Positions 1-12,900 of a stretch of DNA of 64,000 nucleotides are shown here, piece after piece. Position 1 is the first letter of the stretch, and each line of letters starts with the position of its first letter. The notes under the pieces were generated by a model that saw only the letters and a program-made list of their open reading frames with translations, was not told where the DNA came from and made no database searches. Where the stretch lies: the NCBI RefSeq assembly GCF_018812025.1, contig NC_063058.1, positions 22,215,797 to 22,279,796 of the forward strand, read 5' to 3'. A program made the translations under genes and the position numbers. The DNA is from Megalobrama amblycephala (taxonomy: Eukaryota > Chordata > Actinopteri > Cypriniformes > Xenocyprididae).

Positions 1-104
1 TCTCCGATTGTGTTCATCAGAAAGAAGAAAGTCATATACACCTATGATGGCTTGAGGGAGAGTAAAGCTTGGGCTAATTTTCATTTGAAAGTGAACTAAT
101 CCAA
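1..104. repeat. Right-hand end of a palindromic TTAA-type MITE, cut by the window edge
   Basis: The first ~100 bases are nearly identical to the right end of the element at 50943-51957 (shared text around position 51857-51950, ending in GTGAACTAATC). Only the terminal arm is inside the window. It lies in an fnbp4 intron. The family assignment rests on this internal match, not on a database. Confidence 0.75.
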
Positions 105-479
105 TAAGTTTGGGGTCAGTAAGATTTTTAAAAAAGTTTTTAAATGAAATTTCTTATGCTTACCAAGGCAGCATTTTTTAAAATCAAAAATACAGTAAAA
201 ACAGTAATATTGTAAAAGAATGGTTTTCTATTTTAATATTTTAAAATGTAGTTTATTCATGTGATGCAAAGCTGAATTTTCAGCATCATTACTCCTGTCT
301 TCAGTGTCACATGATCCTTCAGAAATCATTTTAATATGCTGATTTCTGAACTTCTGGTATACCTCATAGTTACACTACTAGAAAATGAGTTACAAGTTAC
401 AGTTACTATTAATATCAAATGTCATGTGACAGCAATGGTCTTTATTAAAAGTTGTTCATGTTGCCTCCTTTAGTTTCAG

Positions 480-3400
480 ATCGGAGAGCTTGCCAATACA
501 CTCACCAGCAAAATGGAGTTCTTGGGAATTGACAAGAAAACCATTTCAAACTTTCAACTGATGTTGCTGCAAACGGAGGTAATAAAACACAGACAATAAG
601 CTCATAAGCGTAGTCAGTTGTTTATACCGCCGATCCACGTATTGAAATGTCCTTTCGACTTGTTTCCCTTCCTCCAGACGCGGATCGCAGACTGGCGAGA
701 GGGCGCTCTGAACGGAAACTATCTCCGGCGTAGGCTGCAAGAAGCCGCAGAGCACATAAAACATTACGAACTTAACGCCACTCCCAAAGGCTGGTCCTGC
801 CACTGGGACAGGTACGCGCTCCTTACCTTTCACATCCTTATCACTCCCCCTCCCTAAAAGTCCCCCTCCTCATGTGACGATTGACACTGCCTCCGCTGCT
901 ATGACAAACGCGCGACTGATTTGCACTTGGTTGTATTACTGGGGAGTGTTTACGAGCACGGATAAAGACAGAAGGTAACCCTGATAAGGGAGCGTCTCTA
1001 AAGAGCCAGCCTGACCACCAAAGAATTGGGCCCCATCTCCTCCCCTCAAAGTCAGTCTTAAAGGGTTAGGAAGGTGGTTGCGCGTGCGAGAGCTTTGAAC
1101 TTTGCAGGACTGCCCCCAAAATGATGGGAGAAATGAGTGACACAGAGTGACCATGTGGAAGCCGCGTGTCACACAAGCATCAGTAAAGGAAGACGATGCC
1201 TTGCCCTCGGAGCCTGAAGGTCAGACCAATCTATTTCATTGTTTTACTGGATTTCTTTTCCATGCTCTATTGATGATTGTTAAATAAAAATGTTGTCTTT
1301 CACCCTCTGTTAAAGATGCCTGCCTTAAGGCATCTAGCGGAGGGGTTTTGTCACTGTCAGTGTGAGTATTGCCATGATTTGTAATGATGTTGGTAACTTT
1401 TCAGGATTGGAGATTTCTCTTCTTTTTCTTTTTTTTTTTTTTTACCATGTTTTTTTTATAGAGATTAAGGTGGGTTCTTTATTAGTGCACCCATTATAAT
1501 CTGGTTTCTCCTCTGGGCTCCCAGTGAAGCCCAGTTCAACATTCCCTCATTAGGGAACTAGAGCCCCCCTTCCCTTTTACTCTCCAAGGGTCTCATGACC
1601 TTGAAATCAGTTGAGGGAAAAGTTGCTAAGACGCTTCTGTGTGTTTGTTTCTCCACCTCTAGAGAGCACAGGCGGTACTTCTATGTGAACGAGCGGACCA
1701 ATGCTTCCCAGTGGGAGTTTCCAGTCGTGGAGGAGGAAGATGAAGCCAAGCCGCCCCTGCCGCCCACAGCCGCGCCCGGAGACACTAGCCAACCATCTGT
1801 AGAAACCACTGGTGCTATAACAGGTCAGGGTTGTTGGTCATGACATCTTTATTTAAAAATACATTAGAAATGTCAGCGCTGATAGCCTAGTGGTTAGTGC
1901 GCCGACATATGGCGCAAATGCGTTCATGGTGACCCGACTTCGATTCCCGTCTCGAGGTCCTTTGCCGATCCTGCCCCCCTCTTTCTGCCCAATGCTTTTC
2001 TGTCTGCTCTCTACTGTCCTCTCCAAATAAAGGCACAAAAAGCCCATAAATATAACTTAAAAATTGTACATACAATGACTTGAATACATCTTTTTCATGA
2101 TGTTTTTAAATTCTAATAATGCTAAAATCACCAATTACATAGGCGGCAATTTTAATTAAATATATATGAGTGTATCATAGATGCAAACTCCTCACCTTTC
2201 AGTGAGAACTCACCTTTTTGAGATCAAACTAGGTCACCAATGGGATTTGCATAGATCCAATGAGAAAGTGTTTTTATGGGGGGAGGGGGGTCTTGCAAGG
2301 GTACTTGTGAACTTACAAGGGTAAATAAAGAACTGGTTGTTTCAGTAAGTACTTTACAGTGTTTCCTTTTACTCTTTACTTTAAAATTACTATGTCTATA
2401 ATGGGTAATATTGTATGTATTTGAGGTCTAAGATGTGGCAAACAGTAGTGCCGTCTAATCTTGTCTTAAATATCCTGCATAGCACTTCGTCTTTTATAAC
2501 ATGAGATTTTAACCAAATGTTGATTTTGGTAAAATGTTGCAACAAAATGTTAATATGTTTTTCATGAAAAATTACAGTTTTGGACATATAGGGTAATAAA
2601 AAATAACTACAAATGAGCATATAAATCAAATAACTTAAAAAAATAATAATAATCCATGCCCCGCCCCACGCAATGTTCTCACCTTTTTTCCCCCTTACCT
2701 GTTTGCATCCCTGGTGTATGAAAGTTTTTTTATTTATTTATTTTTTAAAACATTATAAATTGTAATAAAATTATAAAACATTATAAAACTTTAAAATATT
2801 TTAATGTTATGACATGACAAAGTTTAGATTGTAAAATGTCATGTTACTTCCAAAACTTTCTTTTAAAAAAGGAAAAAGTACCTAACGGCAAAGTAACATA
2901 ATAAACATGCATGATGTATTATGGAATGTTATTTTTTATTTTTGTATTTTTTTTTTTTTTTTTTAATAAACAGGAACTTCCTTAGGAGATGTGCAGTCTT
3001 ATTGGTTGGCTCCCCAACCGCCTCAGCCACCATTGCCTCCGCTTCCTCCAGATGTTCCACCCCCTCCACCTACGGAACAACCGCCACCACCCCCTCCACC
3101 ACCTGAATCTCCACCTCCACCCCCTCCACCACCCCTTGAGGATGACGGAGAGATAGAGGAAGTGGAGATGGAGGATGAGGACTCAGAGCCTCCGGCTCCT
3201 GGAACAGAAGAGTTCAAGGTCATTTTTTTTTTGTCTTGAGAGTCAAGATTGTTCAGCTTGTTCTGTAGTTCAAAGTAAAGCTAAACATTTTGCGGTCTTT
3301 TCCTCAGGCGGCTGAAGCAGCAGCATCTTTGGCACTTGTGGCTAAAGGACAGAAACGCAAGGCCCCAGGCTCTGTCCCGCTTCCCAAAACAGTCACCATC

Positions 3401-3939
3401 GGCAGCAGCCCCATTCTTTATGCTCAACCCATTGCCACAGCTGGTAAGAATAAATTACTTTGACCTATTTCATCAGTATTTTCAAAGTCTTTTGGCAAGA
3501 TGTTGTTACTCATGTTCCTCTTTCTTTCACAGCCCCAATTCTTGTTGGTAATGCTTACTGGGGGATGACTGCTACAGTTGCACCTCCTCTGCCTACAGAA
3601 AGCATAGTCCCACCAATGCCAGCCCTGCCCCCCCAACCACCCCCACCTGCTCCACAACCTCCAAGTGTCCTGGAACCTGTAAACAAAGTCCTTACAGATA
3701 AAACCAAGAAACTTAAAAAAGAGAAGGTAGGTGTTTTCTTTTTTTGTGTGTGTGTGTGATGGTGTTGTTTTTTTTTTTTTTTTTTTGTATTTGCTTTCAT
3801 TTAGTGTGTTTTTGTTTTTTGCAGATTTTGTTTTATATATATAATATATATTGGGTTTGTTTATTTTTGTTTTTGGGTGTTATGTTTTGTTTTGGTTCAT
3901 TTTGCTTATTTTATTACTTTTTTTGATGGTTTTGTTTTA

Positions 3940-3972
<33 letters not shown>

Positions 3973-4451
3973 TCATTTTGTTTATTTTATTACTTTTGTT
4001 TTTTTGTTTTTGTTTTTCTTGTTTTATTTTATTTTTCTATATTTTTACCCCCTAAAATATTTGATTTTAGAAAGAAACAATTTGCTATGATTTTCATTTT
4101 CATAAAGACAAAGAAGAGCAAGACGAAGATGCCGTCCCTTGTAAAGAAGTGGCAGAGCATTCAGAAAGAGCTAGATGAAGAGGAGAAGTCAAGCTCGAGC
4201 GACGAAGATCGAGATCAGCTCAACAGCAGACGCATCGAGGAATGGAAACTGCAACAGCTTTCAACGTAAGTTCAAAGAAGCCAATGCCAAGATTATCAAC
4301 AAACGTTTGAGAAAAATTACAGATTGCTCAAATACATGTTTCTTTTGTCTTCATTTGCAGAGGGAAGGCTGGAAAGAACGCTAACTTTGAAGCACTGCCT
4401 GAAGACTGGAGGGAAAGACTGTTAAAGAAAAGAAAGATGCAGAGTTCATAA
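480..4451 (+). CDS. fnbp4: Formin-binding protein 4, 3' part (8 coding exons; 5' end outside window)
   Basis: FNBP4 is a WW-domain, proline-rich nuclear protein known to bind formins. Exons read here: 480-578, 678-811, 1663-1823, 2974-3218, 3308-3443, 3533-3726, 4108-4265, 4361-4451. They are in phase and give 405 C-terminal residues plus a stop (TAA 4449-4451). The second and third exons encode a WW domain: KGWSCHWDR, then RRYFYVNE, then SQWEFP. Exon 2974-3218 carries long Pro runs followed by an acidic stretch, and exon 3533-3726 is again Pro-rich. The last exons give the conserved C-terminus, KMPSLVKKWQSIQ and NANFEALPEDWRERL. This order matches mammalian FNBP4. Two acceptors are ambiguous: the first exon could start at 474 instead of 480, and 4108 could be 4114. 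agbl2 follows on the same strand, as in mammals. Confidence 0.93.
1872..2050 (+). repeat. tRNA-derived SINE in fnbp4 intron
   Basis: A tRNA-like head contains an A-box-like segment (TAGCCTAGTGGTTAGTGCG) and a B-box-like segment (GACTTCGATTCCCG). A non-tRNA body and an A-rich tail (AAAGGCACAAAAAG) follow. It shares layout and tail with the copy at 9738-9895. It is not a functional tRNA gene: no acceptor stem closes it. Confidence 0.75.
3727..4107 (+). repeat. T-rich low-complexity fnbp4 intron
   Basis: The intron between fnbp4 exons 3533-3726 and 4108-4265 is almost entirely T-rich on the + strand, with poly-T runs at ~3768-3786 and ~3942-3970 and little else. The open frames through it are composition artefacts. 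The acceptor has a weak, purine-interrupted tract, which is why the exon start is uncertain by 6 bases. Confidence 0.8.
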
Positions 4452-5245
4452 TATTAGTCTGGAACAAGAGCTTCTGGCAGGGTTGGACTAAACTGCGTTT
4501 TGGTGTTACTAAGCTTCAGTGGACTTTAAACGAATGTTTATTTTTTTGATATGCGCACATTGCCTGATGGAATTTATTTTAGGTAAACTCCGTGCTGTTA
4601 AATTCAAATGCATCATCTTGTGACTCAAAGGTATACTTTGTCCAGAAGTTATTTTAAAGATGCAGTGAACCTGAAACCAGGTTAAACATGTACAGAATTT
4701 TTTGTTCTACTTTTTTTATTACCCCAACCATGAAACCTGTGCACGATTTGTCTATAAATTTAAACGTAATGAAATCAACATTAAAGGACTGCCCCATTTC
4801 TTCAGTTTCTCAGAACTGTTATCTTACAAAGAAAATCAAACGTTTTGTACAATGTCATGGGTGCGAACATCAGCTGTACATTGATCTCTGCGCTGTCATG
4901 GGTGATGTTGAACATTGCTGTAACTTGTGTATCCAGCTACGATTAATCTCAGATCAGACCAGTTGACCACATTAAATGATTTTTTTGGAGGCATGGCTGA
5001 AACTCTTATGTTAGCCACTCCATTGCACTTTAAAGTATGCTTCATATGTGAACTATCTTTTTTTTTTTCCCCACTGATGTGTTATGAACAGTCAACTCAA
5101 CAAATATGCCAACTTGAACATTGTTCACTAATATGTCTTTCTTTTAAATCTTGTGATGTTCAGTGTAAATGTTCCCTGAACTGGGGCTGTAGAGCCATTG
5201 AACTTTTTCTACATTGTAGATAATAAACTCTGTTTTCCACAAATA
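4452..5245 (+). other. fnbp4: fnbp4 3' UTR with polyadenylation signal
   Basis: About 790 bases of non-repetitive sequence follow the fnbp4 stop codon. They end in an AATAAA hexamer at 5222-5227, with T-rich sequence shortly downstream. No other gene is visible before the MITE that begins at 5312. Confidence 0.6.
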
Positions 5246-5311
5246 TTTTGTTTAAGAAACTTTTCTTTTCTGTGAGGTGTTATCATTAACTAAAGCTATT
5301 TAAAAATTAAG

Positions 5312-6114
5312 TTAAAGGATTAGTCCACTTTAAAATTAAAATTTCCTGATAATTTACTCACCCCCATGTCATCCAAGATGTTCATGTCTTTCTTTCTTCA
5401 GTCAAAAAGAAATGATGAAAACATTCCAGGATTATTCTCCTTATAGTGGACTTCAGTGGCCTCCAAATGGTTGAAGTTTCAGTGCAGCTTTAACAGGCTT
5501 TAAATGATACCAGACGAGGAATAAGGGTCTTATCTAGAGAAACGATCAGTCATTTTCTAAAAAAATTTTTTATACCTTTTAACCATAAATGCTCATCTTG
5601 AACTAGCTCTCTTCTTCTCTATTTGAATTCCAGCAGTGTAGACGCTGCTAAGTGTATTACTGCCCTCCACAGGTCAGAGTTTGAACTAAATTGTCATATT
5701 CAATATGCTAGTGCAAGTATATAACAATTAGTTCAAACTTTGACCTGTGGAGGGCAGTAATACACGTAGAATAGAGAAGAATAGAGAAGAAGAAGAAAAT
5801 AGCTAGTTCAAGATGAGCATTTATTGTTAAAATGTATATAATTTTAACCTTTTTTTAGAAAATGAGCGATGGTTTCTCTAGATGGGACTCTTATTCCTCG
5901 TCTGGGATCGGTTGAAGCTGCAATGAAACTAATTTTGACCTTCAACCGTTTGGAGTCCATTGAAGTCCACTATATGGAGAATAATCCTGGAATGTTTTAA
6001 TCAAAAACCTTAATTTCTTTTCGACTGAAGAGAGAAAGACATGGACATCTTGGATGACATGGGGGTGAGTAAATTATCAGAAAATTTTAATTTGAAAGTG
6101 AACTAATCCTTTAA
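5312..6114. mobile_element. Palindromic MITE bounded by TTAA (piggyBac/Kolobok-like ends)
   Basis: The left end TTAAAGGATTAGTCCACTTT and right end AAGTGAACTAATCCTTTAA are inverted copies, and the similarity continues for several hundred bases per arm (for example, the left-arm text near 5425-5470 returns inverted at 5950-6000). TTAA at both borders (5312-5315, 6111-6114) fits a TTAA target duplication. There is no coding capacity. A half-copy is at 47315-48516. It lies between fnbp4 and agbl2. Confidence 0.8.
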
Positions 6115-6284
6115 CACAAAGTAAAATATAAAAAACGTATACTTGAAGTAAATATATTAGTTAGCTGCCGTGTCAAGACGATAGTTCTAGTTTCTGTTTA
6201 AAGTAGAAGTAATGAATTACTAAAATTGAGAATAACTAAATTAATACAGAAATAAAAAATAAACTAAATTTGATGGGTCTCATT

Positions 6285-6475
6285 GACTTCCACAGTATGG
6301 AAAAAAGTACTATGGAAGTGAATGGGGCCCGTCAACTGTTGGGTTACCGACATTCTGCAAAATATCTCTGTTTGTGCTCAGCAGAAGTAAGAAATTAATA
6401 CAGGTTTGGAACAACATGAGAGTGAGTAAATTATGACAGAATTTTCATTTTTGGGTAAACTATCCCTTTAATGAT
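6285..6475. repeat. Partial MITE, right end only
   Basis: The segment ends in GGGTAAACTATCCCTTTAA, the same terminus type as the element at 13689-14458. It is preceded by the common segment containing GAACAACATGAGAGTGAGT. A related fragment is at 25340-25460. No left terminus is evident. Confidence 0.55.
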
Positions 6476-6679
6476 TCTAAAATAAGCTGTTTCTGACCCA
6501 TAAACGTTTTGCTTCTTCAGCATTTTTAAAGCAAAATATTAAATTTTCCTGATTTTATTTTACATTTACATTTTTTTTTTGTCTAAAAACATTAAAACAA
6601 ATTAAAAGGAAAGTATATTCCACAACAAGTCTTTCTGCTCTACGTTTTTGCAGCGTGCTTTACACAGGAAACGTGCGTC

Positions 6680-6693
6680 GTACCCATGGCAAC
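6680..6693 (+). promoter_or_regulatory. RFX X-box upstream of agbl2
   Basis: GTACCCATGGCAAC is a 14-mer that matches the nematode-type X-box consensus GTHNYYATRRNAAC at every position, and the vertebrate-type GTTGCCATGGCAAC at 12 of 14. RFX factors drive ciliary genes through such sites, typically close to the start. It sits 217 bp upstream of the agbl2 start codon, in a short CpG-containing stretch. The match is seen in the sequence; factor binding is inferred. Confidence 0.65.
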
Positions 6694-6901
6694 CGCGACA
6701 CAAATGGCGTTAGGGGCGCCTCAACAATAAAAGAGTTTTTAACTTTAGCTCTCTGCTAGGACCATATTAATTTTAACATACTAATTTGAAACACGATGCA
6801 GTTTTCCTCAGAGATTTTAAAACAAGTCATTCTTAACTAAGTTAACCAGCGGTGTTATTTGATATCTTGTCAGGCGCTTGTAAATTGTACAGTTGTTTAC
6901 G

Positions 6902-6910
6902 ATGACTTAA
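6902..6910 (+). other. Minimal uORF (Met-Thr-stop) overlapping the agbl2 start codon
   Basis: ATGACTTAA at 6902-6910 is a two-codon upstream ORF. The last base of its stop codon is the A of the proposed agbl2 start (TAATG, 6908-6912). It is functional only if the transcript starts upstream of 6902, which cannot be seen here. Confidence 0.4.
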
Positions 6911-9900
6911 TGACTCGCGTGCAATCGAGGTTCGGGAATGCAGGTGAGTAACGTTAATGGCACAAAATGGTTAGACTACGGTTACAGTCTAATATTACCC
7001 ATTTAGTTAACATGCCAGCTCACTGATACTCAATGCCTGTTAACCTTCTGCCCCTTTGCTTGTATTTAAACTCACTTCCTTGTTCTCTTATCATGTTGAA
7101 CAAAAGAAATCCGATGATTCGTACGAGAGATTCATTTTGCTTCATCTTCAGCATTGTGGATTCCTCTCAGGTAAGTCATTCAAGTCAAGCTTTGGATGGG
7201 TTAAACACTGTTAGACTGGTTTAATAGATTTTCTTTGCCCTTTGAAATAGCATTACATATTATTTTTCTGTCATATTTTGTTTCTTTATACACAGACAAC
7301 GGCTCCTCTGTGCATTCTGGCGTCCCCATCATAAGAGAATGGGAGAGCAACCGAGACTCTGCTGCCTCAGACACCAGCAACTCCCCATCTGAGAGCAATG
7401 ACTCCAACCTGGAGGAGGAACAAGAGGAACCCAAGCCATGTCAAAGTAAATATAGACAACTGGCTCTTGGATCATGGTCTGTTGACAGTTCTACGCTTTT
7501 TTAAGCCTTTTTTTTAAGATTTACACATTTAAATTGTATAGTAAAATTCAATCAAATTGAGTAAAATTGAATCAAAAAACATAAAGCTTAATGGAACAAG
7601 TGAATGGACCATTTAGTTTGTGATTCATATTCTTAAATTTAAACATATATTCATTTTTTTAAATAAACGAATCACATAAACCGAAATGGTCCATTCCCTT
7701 GTTCCATTCAGATTTATACAAAACGTTTTATTAAGCTAATTAAAAAAAAAAAAAAAAAATTAAAATTCTTTATTCATAATATGAATAATATACAAGCATG
7801 ATTCAATTCATTTTGATGGAATTTTACTAAAGGCTTATGATTTTGCCACATAAAAAAAATAATGTTTTGGTAAATTATTATTATGATATACAGTAAAATG
7901 TAGTAATTATGATATAAAATGTAAAAATGTAATAATGATATAAAAAACTAAGTCATAATTACGACATGAACATTTCTACTTAATTTCAACTTTTTTTTAT
8001 CTCATAATGTCATAATTTAAATTTTTTATATCATAATTTTGACTTTTTGTCATAATTTCAACTTTTTATCTAATAGTTATAACTTAGTATGTCAAAATTT
8101 TCACTTTTTATATCATCGTCTGTCAAAAGTTAGTTTTTAAATCTAATAATTTCAACATTATTATGAAATTATGATATACTAAGAATTATGAGATTAAGTC
8201 TAAATTATGAGATAGAGTGAAATTATGCTAAAAAGTCATAATTATGACAAAAAGCCAAAAAAAGCTTAATTTTGATTTGTCATAATTTTTTACAACTTTT
8301 TTCATAATTATGACTTTTTATGTCAGTTTCGACTTTTTATGTTATAATTATGACTTATGTTTTACTTTTTTCATAATTTTGACTTTATTTCATGATGTCA
8401 TAACTTTGACTTTTTATCTCATGGTTATGAGTTTTTATTCTCATAATTTTGGTATACCAAAGCATGATTTGTTTTTCTAATGTGGTGGAAAGGGGCTTCC
8501 ATAATGAAGCATTATATGATGTCAATTTAAATATTGTAGAGTACAAGACTAAATAGAGTTGATCTCATGTACAGATGCCATATGCTGCAACACTGCCACC
8601 TAAATTGTGCCGTATATTTATTTCTTGCAAGTTGACACACAATACGTAAGACTTGAGTCTAACCAGCTAGATCCCATTTGAAATTCATTGCCTTTATAAA
8701 AGATTCAGACACTAAGAATGCATAATTGTTTTAGGGAGCATGTACCAATGAATTAATTGTATGTCTTGGTTACATGGGTCATTTCGATAATCGTTGCTGG
8801 TGACGGATGCTTCTCACATGTCCTTTAACTACAGCTTGTCTGTTGGGTAATAGATTTTGTTTTAGTATGTCTGTGTGTTTCATTTCTTTCCAAGACTTTT
8901 TCAGCTTAGACAAAGTTCTCAGGACCCGGCAGCTTGTTTTTGACTTTGATGGGGAGCGGCCCATTCCACGACTAAGGGACCCTTTGGACCTCTTCACAGT
9001 CCCATCTACCTCGTGTCCATTCCAGGGCGTCCGCTGGCCCATAGAGTGTGAAGTGATTCGTGACAAAATCCAACATATAGGTAAGGCTTTGCTTGTTAAA
9101 AAAATACAAATTTTACACTAATAATACAGTATATTATGAGGCTGATACCACATCTGTAGTGATTTGTGTAAAGAACACAGAATATGTGAATTTATAAAAA
9201 TAAAAAAAATACACCAAAAAATGCAATTTATCCATGCAATGAACTCTTTGATGATGGACTTTTTTTGGACAAATTTTATTTGTGAATTAAAATAAATTTT
9301 TCTATTTTTGGGGGGAGAATGTCAAAAATGAGAATAATCCTAAAGAAAAAAAACAAAGAAAAAAAGCCTATTTAAAACAAAGGAAAAAATAATCTTTGAC
9401 ATAATATTTTATTATTATTTCTTAGCTGTGAAGTCTTTGTTCAAAAAATTATATATAAATTAATATAATTTATATATAATTTATATAAATTATATATAAA
9501 TGTATAAATTTTTATAAATATTAAAAATATTTTGACTTTTTTTATGACAAGACAAGTTTAGTTCAGGTTGTAAATGTCATGTAGTGTGACTCACCCAAAA
9601 TTAATGATATATGAATTATAAAAAATACTTTTTAGCATGCAAAATATTTAAAAAAATATTTTTGACAATAATAATTAATTTAAACTACACACCATTTGAT
9701 GTGATTTTTTTTTAAATCTCTTAATATATCAGATAATTTTTCTGCGCCGATAGCCTCGTGGGCAGCACGATGACATATAACGCTGTTGCGCTTCGGGTGA
9801 CCCAAGTTCGAGTCCCAGCTCCTGTCCCCCCCTCTCTCTCCCACTTTGCTTCCTGTCTGCTTACTGTCCTATCATACTAAAGGCAAAAACACCAAAAATA

Positions 9901-12900
9901 ATTCTTTAAAAAAAACGTACCTTGCAAAATATATTTAAAAACATTTTTGAAAATAATAATTAAAATTAAGATAAAGTTTCACCCTTTTGAAACTAGATTT
10001 TTAAAATATTTTTGTGCGTCTTAATTCGTAAATGAAGGTTGTAAACCCTCCATTCCTTCTTTATCTTTTGAAAACCAGAATGGGACCCCTCAGAGCCCGA
10101 GCCGTTCTATCAGCCAACAGGCGAGGAGCAGACTCCCATGCCAGTAGGAGAGCTGAGAGGAAACACTGTCTACTGCATAGACCCAGGTAAGAAAAGATTT
10201 TCCTCGGTGTAAACATCTCTAGCTACATCCATACTTTGATCTTATATCCTCACCTAGTTCATCGCACCATTTTAGCCACAAAAACCTTCTACTTCACCTA
10301 CTCTCGTGTGGGTGGCAGCAGAGGACCCATTAAAAGTGCCACGTCCTGTGCCAACCATCAGGAGGAGCCTACACTAGCATTTGAGTCTCGTTTTGAGAGT
10401 GGAAACCTACAAAAAGCAGTGCAAGTGTGAGTCGTACAGCTTCATAAACACTGCCATAAATACTTATCTGTCTGTTCAGAGCCTGAAGATTTTGATTTAA
10501 TGTAAACCTGTCTGATCTGGGTGTTCCAGTGGTCCATATGACTATGAGCTGACTTTGCGCACCGACTTGTACACCACTAAGCACACTCAGTGGTTCTACT
10601 TCCGGGTGAGGAACATGAGGGCAGGCGTCACCTACCGCTTCACCATCATCAACCTAATGAAGACCAGCAGTCTGTATGGAGCCGGTATGCGCCCGTTACT
10701 CTACTCTGAACACGCGGCTTGGCTGAAGAGGGAAGGATGGCATCGAGCAGGATCCAACATCAGGTGACAAATAGTGATTTGTCTCTATGTTCTCATTGTA
10801 ATGTTTTAAAGTCTGAATCTGAAGACACAAAGTTTTGGCTTGGTTATCATATTCTATTATGTCCATGATAAATGAAGGGAAAAAATATTTTAAAAAAACT
10901 AGTTGAAAACTATGGAAGCCCATTTCTGCCACATAAGAAAAATCATGCTTTGGTAAATCATAATTATGGCATAAAAAATAATGGACATAAAGACTTGAAA
11001 TTATGAGATACCAAGTCATAATATGAGCTTAAAAGTAAAAATATGAGAAGTGGAAATTGATAAAAAGTCAAAATGATATAATTATGAGATTAAATATCAA
11101 ATTTATGAGAAGTGAAAATTGACAAAGTCAAAATTATAAGATACTAATTCAGAATTATGAGATACAAACTCATAATTGAGATAATTCAATTTTCAATTCA
11201 GTTTATTTATAAAGCACATTTAAAATCAAACTAAAGATAAAACACTGAAATTATAAGATACTAAGTTATAATTATGAGATAAAACAAAGGATATGAAGAT
11301 AAATCAGAATTATGAGATTAAAAAAAGTCAAAATTGTCAAAACTGAGTTACTAAGTCATAATTATGATAAAGTCAGAATGAAAAAAGTCATTTTTCGTCA
11401 TAATTGACTTATGTCAATTTAAAGTATCTCATAGTTAAGACTTTTTTTGTCATAATTTCGACTTTTTGTCATAATTATAACATAGTATCTCTTAATTTTA
11501 ACTTTTTATCATAATTATGATTTACCAAAGCATGATTTTCCTTATGATTTTCACCTTATGTGGTGGAAATGGGCTTCCATAGAAAACATATGCAATGCTC
11601 TTAGAAATGTACTCTTTGTATTCATGTTTATTTCATAAGGTTTAAAAAATGGTTTGGTTTGTAACAAGAAGTTTCAGTTTAATGAAAAATGTCATGTGGT
11701 GTAGCCATCAAGTAAAAAATAATGACATATTTCCTTACACCTTGAGTTTACACATCTTAATTTTTATTTTAGAAAGTTTATATTTAAAAATCATGAATGA
11801 TTGATTCATAAATATTATTAAGATTTTGGGAAGTCAGAATACATGAGATTATACAACTTGAACTAACCTTGCCTTGTCATAAAAAGATCAAATTATCTGA
11901 TATTTTAAGAGACTTATTGACCTTGACACACAGTCATGAGGCTCTGCAGGGGTTCTCTCTATGATATAATTTCCTGTTTTTTTCTTTGTATGTTTCTACA
12001 TATTGGTTGCACCACATGACTTTGATGGACAAATGTTTGTCAAATATTAATAAGCAGTAAAGATATTTTTGGGGAAAAAATATAAAATAAATAATAAAAT
12101 TTTGAAAGATTATACTTTTTACCCCAAAATTTTAAATTATTAATAGATCAGGACAAAAAAGGGTGGGTGTCATTGACCCAACTTCTGTCACAATGTCTTT
12201 TAGGTACTACAGAAACAACACTGAACAGGATGGTAAAGCACTGTACTCCCTCACCTGGACCCTGGAGTTCCCTTATGACAGTGACACCTGCTACCTGGCC
12301 CATTGCTACCCTTATACATATTCAAACCTTCAGCATTACCTGCATGAGGTCATCTCAGACCCTGTCCGTGCAGCTTACTGTAAACTGCGGGTGCTCTGTC
12401 GTAGTCTGGCGGGGAATGCGGTGTACGTGTTGACTGTAACATCACCATCCACCAGCTTAGCAGAACGGAAAGCCAAGCGAGCAGTTGTCGTGACGGCACG
12501 GGTGCACCCAGGAGAAACCAACGGCTCTTGGATGATGCAGGGCTTTCTGGAGTTCCTGCTGAGTGACTTACCTGACGCTCGTTTGTTGAGGGAAATTTTC
12601 ATCTTTAAGGTGAGGGAAGGAGTGCAGGGCACGGATGGAGAATGGGTTTTGGCGAAAATTTCTATATATGCTCATGCCAAGTGCTTCATGGCATATAAAC
12701 AGTTGGACTACCACAGTAATGGATGTTCTGGCTACAGGTTATACCGATGCTAAACCCTGACGGTGTGGTTGTGGGAAACTACCGCTGCTCACTCACGGGC
12801 CGCGATTTGAACCGAAACTACCGCAGTCTGCTGCGTGACTCTTTCCCCTGTATTTGGTACACTCGCAACATGGTGAAAAGGTGAGTGATGATTGTGTCAC

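Noticed and set aside
1880..1955. tRNA gene
   Set aside because: Only A- and B-box-like segments are present, with no closing acceptor stem. The A-rich tail and a second copy at 9.7 kb show it is a SINE.
3023..3223. Gly/Ser-rich - strand ORF at fnbp4
   Set aside because: It is the antisense shadow of the proline-rich fnbp4 exon.
3744..4090. Phe-rich + strand ORFs in fnbp4
   Set aside because: They arise from the T-rich intron. The real exon enters at about 4108.
7148..7166. Possible 19-base agbl2 micro-exon between AG and GTAAGT
   Set aside because: Including it shifts the frame of the following exon into an early stop. Joining 6943 directly to 7296 keeps the frame.
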